From: Chitinophagaceae bacterium
GTDB lineage: Bacteria > Bacteroidota > Bacteroidia > Chitinophagales > Chitinophagaceae
DNA: 5,399 bases
Direction of reading: 5' to 3'
NCBI GenBank assembly: GCA_947452875.1
Contig: CANGEZ010000168.1
Coordinates: 1 to 5,399, forward strand
This document shows, piece by piece, positions 1-5,390 of the stretch. Made by a program: the position numbers and the translations under genes. Position 1 is the stretch's first letter. Every line of letters begins with the position of its first letter. A model generated the notes under the pieces. It saw only the letters and a program-made list of their open reading frames with translations. It ran no database searches and was not told where the DNA came from.

Positions 1-1735
1 CTATGTAAAAAGCAGAAGCGATCGGGAACGCATGTCCGAAGTAAAACAAATTACAGGATGTTTCACCGGAGCCTATGCAGAAAATCCTTTCAATGGCAAA
101 CAAATTCCGGTGTGGATTGCGGAATATGTTTTGGCGGGATATGGTACAGGAGCGATAATGGCCGTTCCTTGTGGGGACCAAAGAGATTTTTTATTCGCGC
201 AACATTTTAATATTCCGATTACAAATATCATCGGGGAAAATTTCAATGGTAAAGAAGCCAATGCTACAAAAGAAGCAACTTTACAACATTCGGATTTTCT
301 TGATGGATTATTAATGAAAGACGCCATTAAAGTCGCAATTGAAAAAATTGAAGCCGAAGGTTTGGGCAAAAGAAAAGTAAATTTCAAAATGCGTGATGCG
401 GGCTTCAGTCGTCAGCGTTATTGGGGAGAACCATTTCCAATCAAATGGGAAGATGGTGTGGCCATTGCGATGAACGAAAGTCAATTACCATTAGAATTGC
501 CACATGTTGAAAAGTATGGTCCTGGACCAGAAGGTGAAGGTCCTTTGGCGAATATTGCTGATTGGAAAAGTCAACAATTGGAAACATCGACCATGCCGGG
601 TTATGCAGGTTCTTCATGGTATTTTTTAAGATACATGGACCCTCAAAACACAACAAGTTTCTGCGACAGAAAAGTAAGTGATTACTGGAATCAGGTTGAT
701 GTTTACATAGGGGGTACTGAACATGCGGTAGGACATTTGCTCTACAGCAGAATGTGGACCAAAGCATTGTACGATTTGGGTTTGATAGGATTTGACGAGC
801 CGTTTAAAAAGCTGGTCAATCAAGGGATGATTCAAGGTAGTAGTCGTTTTGTATACCGCATAAAAGGAACTCAAAAATTTGTTTCTCATGGTTTGAAAAA
901 TGATTACGAAGTTGATGAACTTCATGCCGATGTAAACATGGTTGATGGTGTTGAATTGGATACTGAAGCTTTTAAAAAATGGAAACCTGATTATGCAAAC
1001 GCTGAATTCATTTTAGAAGAAGGAAAATATATTTGTGGCAGTGAGGTAGAGAAAATGTCCAAATCCAAATTCAACACGGTAAATCCTGATGATTTGGTGT
1101 TGAAATATGGAGCTGATACTTTCAGAATGTATGAAATGTTTTTAGGGCCGATTGAGCAAAGCAAACCTTGGGACACAAAAGGAATAGAAGGGGTTCATCG
1201 TTTCCTCAGAAAATTATGGCGCTTGTTCAATGATGATGTGAAAGGGAAAGTTTGGAATGACGAAAAAGCAAATGATGCGGAATTCAAGGTCTTACACAGA
1301 ACAATTAAAAAGATTGAATCTGACACAGAACAATTCTCATTCAACACTGCAGTAAGTGCGTTTATGGTTTGTGTCAACGAACTAGCTGATTTGAAATGTT
1401 ATAAAAAAGAAATTCTTGAAAAAGTATTGATTTTGTTGACTCCATATGCACCTCATATTGCCGAAGAATTGTGGCATCAATTGGGAAATGAAGGTGGTAT
1501 TTTGGATGCAGCATATCCTGTTTTTGAAGAGAAATATTTGGTAGAAACAAGCAAGGAATATCCGGTTTCAATCAATGGTAAAGTAAGAACTAACATCAAT
1601 ATCGATTTGTCAGTTCAACAACCAGAAGTGGAGCAAATAGTTCTTGGCAATGAAATTGTTCAAAAATGGTTGGAAGGAAAGGCACCTAAGAAAATTATAT
1701 TTGTGAAGGGGAAGATGGTGAACATTGTAATTTAA
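1..1735 (+). CDS. leuS: Leucyl-tRNA synthetase, C-terminal part (5' end outside window)
   Basis: Class I synthetase that charges tRNA-Leu with leucine in the cytoplasm and hydrolyses mischarged products in its CP1 editing domain. The reading frame is open from base 2 (Tyr-Val-Lys-Ser-Arg), so the ATG at 32 is an internal methionine, not the start. About 577 residues are visible; bacterial LeuRS proteins usually have 800-950, so the HIGH-motif end and the first part of the editing domain are missing. Visible parts in order: end of the editing domain with GYGTGAIMAVPCGDQRD (137-187), which keeps the conserved Asp and has Cys-Gly where many LeuRS have Gly/Ala-His; return to the catalytic core with FSRQRYWGEPFPI (404-442); the GGTEHAVGHLLYSRMW block (about 710-757); KMSKS (1052-1066); the helical anticodon-binding domain (about 1200-1500); and the small C-terminal domain (about 1559-1735). 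The TAA at 1733-1735 is followed at once by a hairpin. No frameshift is seen. Identity is certain; the Cys-Gly variant is probably normal for the phylum (recollection). Confidence 0.97.
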   Translation, partial: YVKSRSDRERMSEVKQITGCFTGAYAENPFNGKQIPVWIAEYVLAGYGTGAIMAVPCGDQRDFLFAQHFNIPITNIIGENFNGKEANATKEATLQHSDFLDGLLMKDAIKVAIEKIEAEGLGKRKVNFKMRDAGFSRQRYWGEPFPIKWEDGVAIAMNESQLPLELPHVEKYGPGPEGEGPLANIADWKSQQLETSTMPGYAGSSWYFLRYMDPQNTTSFCDRKVSDYWNQVDVYIGGTEHAVGHLLYSRMWTKALYDLGLIGFDEPFKKLVNQGMIQGSSRFVYRIKGTQKFVSHGLKNDYEVDELHADVNMVDGVELDTEAFKKWKPDYANAEFILEEGKYICGSEVEKMSKSKFNTVNPDDLVLKYGADTFRMYEMFLGPIEQSKPWDTKGIEGVHRFLRKLWRLFNDDVKGKVWNDEKANDAEFKVLHRTIKKIESDTEQFSFNTAVSAFMVCVNELADLKCYKKEILEKVLILLTPYAPHIAEELWHQLGNEGGILDAAYPVFEEKYLVETSKEYPVSINGKVRTNINIDLSVQQPEVEQIVLGNEIVQKWLEGKAPKKIIFVKGKMVNIVI

Positions 1736-1768
1736 GGCCCCCTCAATCCCCCAAAGGGGGAAGTTGCC
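1736..1768. repeat. C-rich/G-rich hairpin directly after leuS
   Basis: The block begins at the first base after the leuS stop. The core hairpin is TCCCCC-AAA-GGGGGA (1747-1761). A second C run, CCCCCT at 1738-1743, could pair with the same G run instead, and outer GGC (1736-1738) and GCC (1766-1768) can close the structure. No T-run follows, so it is not a canonical intrinsic terminator, although it may still end or stabilise the leuS transcript. I recall very similar C-run/AAA/G-run intergenic blocks as common dispersed repeats in Bacteroidota; that is memory, not a search result. Confidence 0.6.
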
Positions 1769-1781
1769 TATTATTTATCAT

Positions 1782-1881
1782 AACCATTAAACCCTGCCTG
1801 CCGGCAGGCAGCGCAGCGAATTAAACCATTAAACTTATTAAACGTATTGAACTAATTGAACCTTTTAAACCTTTTGAACAA
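1782..1881 (+). repeat. Composite repeat element, copy 1: palindrome plus 9-nt array
   Basis: The element has four parts in order: one unit reading ACCATTAAACC; a perfect 18-nt palindrome CTGCCTGCCGGCAGGCAG (1794-1811); a linker CGCAGCGA (1812-1819); and an array of seven degenerate units with 9-nt spacing (about 1820-1881). The units share the core TTRAAC, for example ATTAAACTT, ATTGAACTA, TTTAAACCT and TTTGAACAA. The same parts recur in the opposite orientation at about 3888-3983, on the far side of dxs. There is no open reading frame in it. It may be a REP-like mobile or dispersed element, a terminator or RNA-stability structure, or a protein-binding array; the sequence does not decide which. 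Confidence 0.85.
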
Positions 1882-1956
1882 TGATTTCGTTTTTTGATTT
1901 TGCCAACGAACAAACACTAAATTCTATTGTTTAACATTTTATAGCATCTAAAACCT

Positions 1957-1964
1957 TAAATTTA
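1957..1964 (+). promoter_or_regulatory. Possible -7 promoter box of dxs
   Basis: TAAATTTA matches the Bacteroidota -7 consensus TAnnTTTG at 7 of 8 positions (final G replaced by A). It ends 21 bases before the dxs ATG, nearly the same distance as the boxes in front of the two other protein genes that start in this window. No good TTTG -33 box lies 17-23 bases upstream; the nearest TTG (1927-1929) leaves a 27-base spacer. The call is weak and rests mainly on the shared spacing. No Shine-Dalgarno sequence stands before the ATG, as is usual in this phylum. Confidence 0.35.
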
Positions 1965-1985
1965 CTATACTCAAATTCTCAATAC

Positions 1986-3911
1986 ATGGATATCAAGCCA
2001 GGAAAATTATTACAGAAAATAAATAGCCCCGACGATCTTAAGAAACTGAAGAAATCACAAATGAAAGCTGTTACCGATGAGCTTCGTCAATATATCATTG
2101 ATGTGGTGAGCGTTTATGGTGGACATTTTGGTGCGAGTTTGGGCGTGGTGGAATTATCTGTGGCTTTACATTATGTTTTTAATACTCCATACGACCAATT
2201 GGTATGGGACGTAGGTCATCAGGCATACGGACATAAAATTCTAACCGGCAGAAGGGATAATTTCCCAACCAATAGAAAGTATAACGGATTAAGCGGTTTT
2301 CCAAAAAGAAGCGAAAGTGAGTTTGATGCTTTTGGAGTTGGGCATTCTTCAACTTCTATTTCTGCTGCTTTAGGAATGGCGATGGCTTCTCATTACAAAG
2401 GCGAAAAAGACAGACAACATATTGCAGTAATCGGCGATGGCGCCATGACTGCAGGTTTGGCGTTTGAAGCGATGAATCATGCAGGTATTGAAAAAAGCAA
2501 TGTCATTATCATTTTGAATGACAATTGCATGAGCATCGATCCAAATGTGGGTGCCTTGAAAGAATATCTTACAGACATCACCACATCTCATACTTATAAC
2601 GATGTTCGTGACAATATTTGGAAAGCCTTGGGCAAATTACCTGTTGGAAAAAATTTCAGCAGGGAAATGGCAAGCAAGCTGGAAGCCAGTATCAAAGGCA
2701 TTGTGAGCAAGAGCAGTAATTTATTTGAAGCCTTGCAATTGCGTTATTTCGGTCCGATTGATGGACATAACGTAACCAAATTGATTGACACTTTAAACGA
2801 CTTAAAAGATATCCCTGGTCCGAAATTGTTACACATCAAAACGGTTAAGGGTAAAGGCTATGAGCTGGCAGAAAAAGACCAAACCAAATGGCATGCGCCG
2901 GGTTTATTTGATAAAGTAACAGGTGAAATTGTAAAGAAAACATTTGATACGCCACAGCCTCCAAAATATCAGGATGTGTTTGGTCATACAATAATCGAAC
3001 TGGCAAAAGAAAATCCAAAGATAATTGGCATCACGCCTGCCATGCCAAGTGGTTGTTCATTGAAATACATGATGGCAGAAATGCCTGACCGTGCTTTTGA
3101 TGTGGGCATTTGCGAACAACATGCAGTAACACTTAGTGCAGGTATGGCTACTCAAGGTTTGAAAGTGTTCTGTAACATATATTCTTCTTTCATGCAGCGT
3201 GCCTACGACATGGTGATACATGATGTGGCAATTCAAAAACTACCTGTGATTTTCTGTTTGGACAGAGCAGGATTGGTTGGCGATGATGGACCTACGCACC
3301 ATGGTTGTTATGACATCGCTTACATGCGTTGTGTACCCAATATGATTGTGAGTGCACCAATGAATGAAGCTGAATTGAGAGACTTAATGTATACGGCTCA
3401 ACTTGATAGTAATGAATTGCCTTTCGTCATCAGATATCCAAGAGGAGAGGGCATGCTGGTAGACTGGAAAACACCAATGAAAGAAATTAAAGTGGGTACC
3501 GGAAGAAAATTAAAAGATGGAAAAGACATTGCCGTTTTGACTTTCGGTCATCCTGGAAACTTTGCAGCTGAGGCTATTCGTGATGTTAAGAAAGAAGGAA
3601 TTAACCCAGCACATTATGACATGCGTTTTGTAAAACCATTGGATGAAGAAATGTTGCATGAAGTATTCAGCAAGTATAATAAAGTGATTACAGTTGAAGA
3701 TGGAACTATTGTAGGTGGCTTTGGTTCTGCTATTTTAGAATTCATGAATGAACATAGCTACAAAGCTGATGTTACAATTTTAGGCATTCCTGACCGATTG
3801 GTTGAACATGGAACACCAAAGCAGTTGTATGATGAAATTGGTATTGATGCGAATGCGATTGCGGCGATGTTGAGGAAGATGGTGTCTGTTTCGAAAGTTC
3901 AATTGGTTTAA
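1986..3911 (+). CDS. dxs: 1-deoxy-D-xylulose-5-phosphate synthase
   Basis: Cytoplasmic thiamine-diphosphate enzyme that joins pyruvate and glyceraldehyde 3-phosphate, with loss of CO2, to give DXP. DXP is the entry metabolite of the MEP isoprenoid pathway and a precursor of thiamine and pyridoxal phosphate. The protein has 641 residues, close to the family norm of about 620-640, and is complete. Visible marks: GGHFGASLG with the conserved active-site His (His47); WDVGHQAYGHKILTGRRD (74-91); the ThDP/Mg motif GDGAMTAG (150-157) followed by NDN (178-180) and MSIDPNVGAL (182-191); GPIDGHN (256-262); catalytic Glu377 in ICEQHAVT; Tyr399; DRAGLVGDDGPTHHG (426-440) with substrate-site Arg427, Asp434 and His438; RYPRGEG (483-489); and a transketolase C-terminal domain from about 510. 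The ATG at 1986 gives the expected N-terminus. The last residues (VSKVQLV) and the stop lie in a 9-nt repeat array. The gene appears monocistronic, separated from leuS by 250 bp. Confidence 0.98.
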   Translation: MDIKPGKLLQKINSPDDLKKLKKSQMKAVTDELRQYIIDVVSVYGGHFGASLGVVELSVALHYVFNTPYDQLVWDVGHQAYGHKILTGRRDNFPTNRKYNGLSGFPKRSESEFDAFGVGHSSTSISAALGMAMASHYKGEKDRQHIAVIGDGAMTAGLAFEAMNHAGIEKSNVIIILNDNCMSIDPNVGALKEYLTDITTSHTYNDVRDNIWKALGKLPVGKNFSREMASKLEASIKGIVSKSSNLFEALQLRYFGPIDGHNVTKLIDTLNDLKDIPGPKLLHIKTVKGKGYELAEKDQTKWHAPGLFDKVTGEIVKKTFDTPQPPKYQDVFGHTIIELAKENPKIIGITPAMPSGCSLKYMMAEMPDRAFDVGICEQHAVTLSAGMATQGLKVFCNIYSSFMQRAYDMVIHDVAIQKLPVIFCLDRAGLVGDDGPTHHGCYDIAYMRCVPNMIVSAPMNEAELRDLMYTAQLDSNELPFVIRYPRGEGMLVDWKTPMKEIKVGTGRKLKDGKDIAVLTFGHPGNFAAEAIRDVKKEGINPAHYDMRFVKPLDEEMLHEVFSKYNKVITVEDGTIVGGFGSAILEFMNEHSYKADVTILGIPDRLVEHGTPKQLYDEIGIDANAIAAMLRKMVSVSKVQLV

Positions 3912-3983
3912 GAGGTTCAAATGGTTGAATTCGTTTATTGGTTTAAATCGCTTCGCTGCCTGCCGGTAGGCAGGGTTTAAGGG
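3888..3983 (-). repeat. Composite repeat element, copy 2 (inverted), overlapping the dxs 3' end
   Basis: Inverted counterpart of the element at 1782-1881. On the + strand it starts inside dxs with units of consensus GTTYRAANG: GTTTCGAAA (3888-3896), GTTCAATTG, GTTTAAGAG, GTTCAAATG, GTTGAATTC, then an 8-base unit and GTTTAAATC. A linker TCGCTTCG (3948-3955), the complement of copy 1's CGCAGCGA with one change, leads to CTGCCTGCCGGTAGGCAG (3956-3973) and a last unit, GGTTTAAG. One arm base of the palindrome differs from copy 1 (C to T), giving a G-T wobble. The dxs stop codon TAA (3909-3911) is part of the third unit. The hairpin may also act at the 3' end of the dxs transcript, but no T-run follows. 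Confidence 0.85.
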
Positions 3984-3986
3984 TTG

Positions 3987-4019
3987 TTTGACATCCAATT
4001 TTCAGTTAGAATAAGTTTA
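3987..4019 (+). promoter_or_regulatory. Probable promoter of the small membrane-protein gene
   Basis: TTTG (3987-3990) and TAAGTTTA (4012-4019) are separated by 21 bases. This fits the Bacteroidota primary-sigma promoter (TTTG near -33, TAnnTTTG near -7) with one mismatch in the second box. The box ends 19 bases before the ATG at 4039, implying a leader of only about 15 bases. It directly adjoins the repeat element after dxs, so the small gene need not depend on dxs read-through. Confidence 0.5.
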
Positions 4020-4038
4020 TACAATTAATTGAAATTTT

Positions 4039-4332
4039 ATGAAAGAGCATTCAACTCCATTTAAAAATTCAAGAACTAGCAAAATAGTTTTTTTATTGAG
4101 CATTATTGTATCAGGATACTGGTGGTTAGGACAGGCCATTAATGTATATAGTTTTGCTTTAGTTGGTGTAATCTTTGAGATTTTTTGGATTCCAGTTCTA
4201 GCGATGTTATTTATACTTCCAATATTTTCTATGATATTGTTGCTAAAAGAAAAAGGAAACATCAAATCTCTTTATGTCTATTCTACCCTCATAGGTGTTA
4301 CAACTATTTTGATGATGTTTTTAGGTGAATAA
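4039..4332 (+). CDS. Small hydrophobic membrane protein of unknown function
   Basis: A 97-residue protein that I do not recognise. It has a short polar, basic N-terminus (residues 1-15, with Lys2, Lys9, Arg12 and Lys15), then hydrophobic stretches at about 16-34, 36-69 and 77-94. The middle stretch is long enough for two passes, so three or four membrane segments are possible. The only clear polar loop is KEKGNIK (70-76), positively charged and therefore likely cytoplasmic. Aromatics cluster in GYWWLGQAINVY (26-37) and EIFW (47-50). There is no signal-peptidase site, lipobox Cys or conserved catalytic motif. Support for a real gene: a plausible promoter 19 bases upstream, a coherent membrane pattern along its whole length, and no competing gene. 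The minus-strand frame over the same bases (4017-4265) looks like a shadow. No operon partner is visible, so no function can be inferred. Confidence 0.75.
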   Translation: MKEHSTPFKNSRTSKIVFLLSIIVSGYWWLGQAINVYSFALVGVIFEIFWIPVLAMLFILPIFSMILLLKEKGNIKSLYVYSTLIGVTTILMMFLGE

Positions 4333-4354
4333 ACTCAGGATTGTTTTTACCTGC

Positions 4355-4402
4355 TATTGTTGGTCTTGTGACCAACAATAAAGGCTTGACCAACAATAAA
4401 GG
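4355..4402. repeat. 11-bp hairpin plus direct repeat (GACCAACAATAAAGG)
   Basis: TATTGTTGGTC (4355-4365) and GACCAACAATA (4370-4380) form a perfect 11-bp stem with a TTGT loop. The right arm with its tail, GACCAACAATAAAGG (4370-4384), is repeated exactly at 4388-4402. The same 11-mer core is therefore present three times, once inverted. It lies 22 bases after the small gene's stop, where genes converge. No T-run flanks the stem on either strand, so a canonical terminator is not supported. The left arm could pair with either right arm, giving two alternative hairpins. Confidence 0.75.
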
Positions 4403-4407
4403 TTAGC

Positions 4408-4423
4408 CACGAATTCACGAATT
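4408..4423. repeat. Tandem 8-nt repeat CACGAATT x2
   Basis: Two exact adjacent copies of CACGAATT between the hairpin and the next G-rich element. I recall similar CACGAATTCACGAATT stretches in intergenic DNA of this phylum; no function is known to me. Confidence 0.6.
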
Positions 4424-4452
4424 TGTATGTTGTGTTTGAATGGTGCCGTTTG

Positions 4453-4489
4453 CTCCCCTCTCACTCGGGAGAGGGGTTGGGGGTGAGGT
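4453..4489. repeat. CCCCTCTC/GAGAGGGG hairpin with G-rich tail
   Basis: CCCCTCTC (4455-4462) and GAGAGGGG (4469-4476) form a perfect 8-bp stem around ACTCGG. The + strand continues TTGGGGGTGAGG (4477-4488). It lies between two convergent genes, 12 bases beyond the pirin stop, and could serve either as a 3'-end structure, but neither side has a T-run. The + strand from 4467 has G runs of 3, 4, 5 and 2, so a quadruplex is possible on paper. It resembles a dispersed intergenic element I recall from Bacteroidota genomes. Confidence 0.6.
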
Positions 4490-4501
4490 CAAATTACCAA
4501 A

Positions 4502-5215
4502 TTAAACTGTCATCGGGATTTCTATCGCCAACAACTCCGCATCTTCAATGGCATTGATCATAAAACTATCGGTATCTCTTATTCCCAACGCATCTCTTTT
4601 ATTTAAATTAATTCCATTTATTTCAACACTTCCGTTGATGAGTACCAGAAACACACCATTACCAGCAAACCCATTTTTATATTCGATTGATTTTCCAGCA
4701 GAAACATTTGCCAATGCAAATCGAGCATCTTGATTAATCCATAAAGCGTTGTCTTCTTCTCTTGGAGAAACTACTATCTGCCATTTGTTATTTCTGTCTT
4801 CAACATTGAAAGTTCTTTGGTCGTATCTAGGAGTAATATTTTTTAATTTTGGAAACACCCATATTTGAAATAAAGTAAGCGGTTCAGTTTTAGAGGCATT
4901 GGCTTCCGAATGTTGTATACCCGAACCTGCGCTCATGATTTGAATGTCGCCGGCTTTGATAATGCCGTGGCCGCCGGTATTGTCGCGGTGTTCAACGGCA
5001 CCTGTCAATGGAATGGTAACGATTTCCATGTTATCATGAGGATGCGGAGGAAACATGCCACCACCCATAATGAAATCATCATTTAATACACGAAGTGTGC
5101 CGAAATGTATTTTAGAAGGGTTATAATATTGAGAGAAACTGAAATAATAATTTGGCTTCAGCCAGCCGTAATCGGCACTGCCTCTGTCTTTCGCGCTGTA
5201 TAATATAGTATGCAT
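4502..5215 (-). CDS. Pirin family protein (YhhW-type bicupin)
   Basis: Cytoplasmic metal-binding cupin of 237 residues, near the usual 230-240 of the YhhW branch. Some members have quercetin 2,3-dioxygenase activity in vitro; the physiological role in most bacteria is unknown, so no substrate is assigned. The N-terminal cupin carries the metal-ligand set: His58 and His60 in FPPHPHDNMEIVT, then His102 and Glu104 in GSGIQHSEAN. Other family marks are FGTLRVLNDDFIMGG (38-52), the VEHRDNTGGHGIIKAGDIQ block (74-92) and LFQIWVFP (115-122). The C-terminal cupin (about 145-235) is less conserved and lacks an obvious metal site, as expected. The ATG at 5215 gives the expected N-terminus (a short polar stretch before YGWLKPNYYFSFS) with no Shine-Dalgarno sequence. 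The gene is alone, convergent with the small membrane gene and divergent from the tRNA. Confidence 0.93.
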   Translation of the reverse strand: MHTILYSAKDRGSADYGWLKPNYYFSFSQYYNPSKIHFGTLRVLNDDFIMGGGMFPPHPHDNMEIVTIPLTGAVEHRDNTGGHGIIKAGDIQIMSAGSGIQHSEANASKTEPLTLFQIWVFPKLKNITPRYDQRTFNVEDRNNKWQIVVSPREEDNALWINQDARFALANVSAGKSIEYKNGFAGNGVFLVLINGSVEINGINLNKRDALGIRDTDSFMINAIEDAELLAIEIPMTV

Positions 5216-5234
5216 GTTGGAATAAATTGTTTTG

Positions 5235-5242
5235 CAAATTTA
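5235..5242 (-). promoter_or_regulatory. -7 promoter box of the pirin gene
   Basis: Read on the minus strand, TAAATTTG is an exact match to TAnnTTTG. It ends 19 bases before the pirin ATG, so the predicted leader is about 15 bases. No TTTG stands at the expected -33 distance, which lowers confidence. Confidence 0.5.
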
Positions 5243-5268
5243 GCTTTTCTAATCTTTGAATACTATGA

Positions 5269-5303
5269 TTTGTTTTTAATTAGCAAGACAATTTTTAGAT
5301 TTG
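5269..5303 (+). promoter_or_regulatory. Promoter of the tRNA-Val gene
   Basis: TTTG (5269-5272) and an exact TAnnTTTG box, TAGATTTG (5296-5303), are separated by 23 bases, at the long end of the range known for this phylum. The box ends 12 bases before the mature tRNA, leaving a few bases of 5' leader for RNase P to remove. Confidence 0.6.
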
Positions 5304-5315
5304 CCATTTATTAAT

Positions 5316-5390
5316 GGAATGTTAGCTCAGTTGGTTTAGAGCATCACGTCGACAACGTGAGGGTCATTGGTTCGAGCCCAATACGTTCCA
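5316..5390 (+). tRNA. tRNA-Val (anticodon GAC)
   Basis: A complete cloverleaf can be drawn. The acceptor stem pairs GGAATGT with ACGTTCC (one T-G pair). The D stem is GCTC/GAGC around AGTTGGTTTA. The anticodon stem is TCACG/CGTGA with loop TCGACAA. The variable loop is GGGTC, and the T stem is ATTGG/CCAAT around TTCGAGC. Loop position gives anticodon GAC (5350-5352), reading Val codons GUC and GUU, and the discriminator base is A as expected for Val. CCA is not encoded (CAA follows), so it must be added after transcription. Position 33 is C rather than the usual U. The gene has its own promoter-like sequence upstream. Identity as Val is likely; the C33 makes the anticodon loop atypical. Confidence 0.93.

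Noticed and set aside
32..34. ATG at 32 as the start of the leuS reading frame
   Set aside because: The frame is open upstream to base 2 and encodes matching LeuRS editing-domain sequence, so this is an internal Met; the gene is cut by the window edge, not truncated.
137..187. Loss of LeuRS editing because Cys-Gly replaces Gly/Ala-His before Asp
   Set aside because: The conserved Asp and DQRD remain, and I recall similar Ser/Cys-Gly-Asp variants in other Bacteroidota LeuRS, so it is probably lineage-typical.
73..1571. Several minus-strand open frames (60-108 codons) inside leuS
   Set aside because: They lie opposite a strongly conserved gene, have no recognisable domains or promoters, and look like antisense shadows.
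1820..1881. 9-nt array as a CRISPR array
   Set aside because: Units are far too short and lack spacers; no cas genes are nearby.
2370..2591. Minus-strand frame of 73 codons inside dxs
   Set aside because: Antisense to the conserved ThDP-binding region of dxs; no independent support.
1794..3973. Palindromes as terminal inverted repeats of an insertion sequence carrying dxs
   Set aside because: No transposase or target-site duplication is seen, and the enclosed gene is an ordinary complete housekeeping dxs; a dispersed repeat pair explains it better.
3780..3998. Minus-strand frame of 72 codons over the dxs 3' end and repeat element
   Set aside because: It runs through the palindrome and the array, has low-complexity content, and is antisense to dxs.
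4017..4265. Minus-strand frame of 82 codons opposite the small membrane gene
   Set aside because: The plus-strand frame has a promoter-like sequence and a coherent membrane pattern; the minus frame has neither and would need a start inside that gene.
4548..4733. Plus-strand frame of 61 codons inside the pirin gene
   Set aside because: Antisense shadow of a conserved cupin gene.
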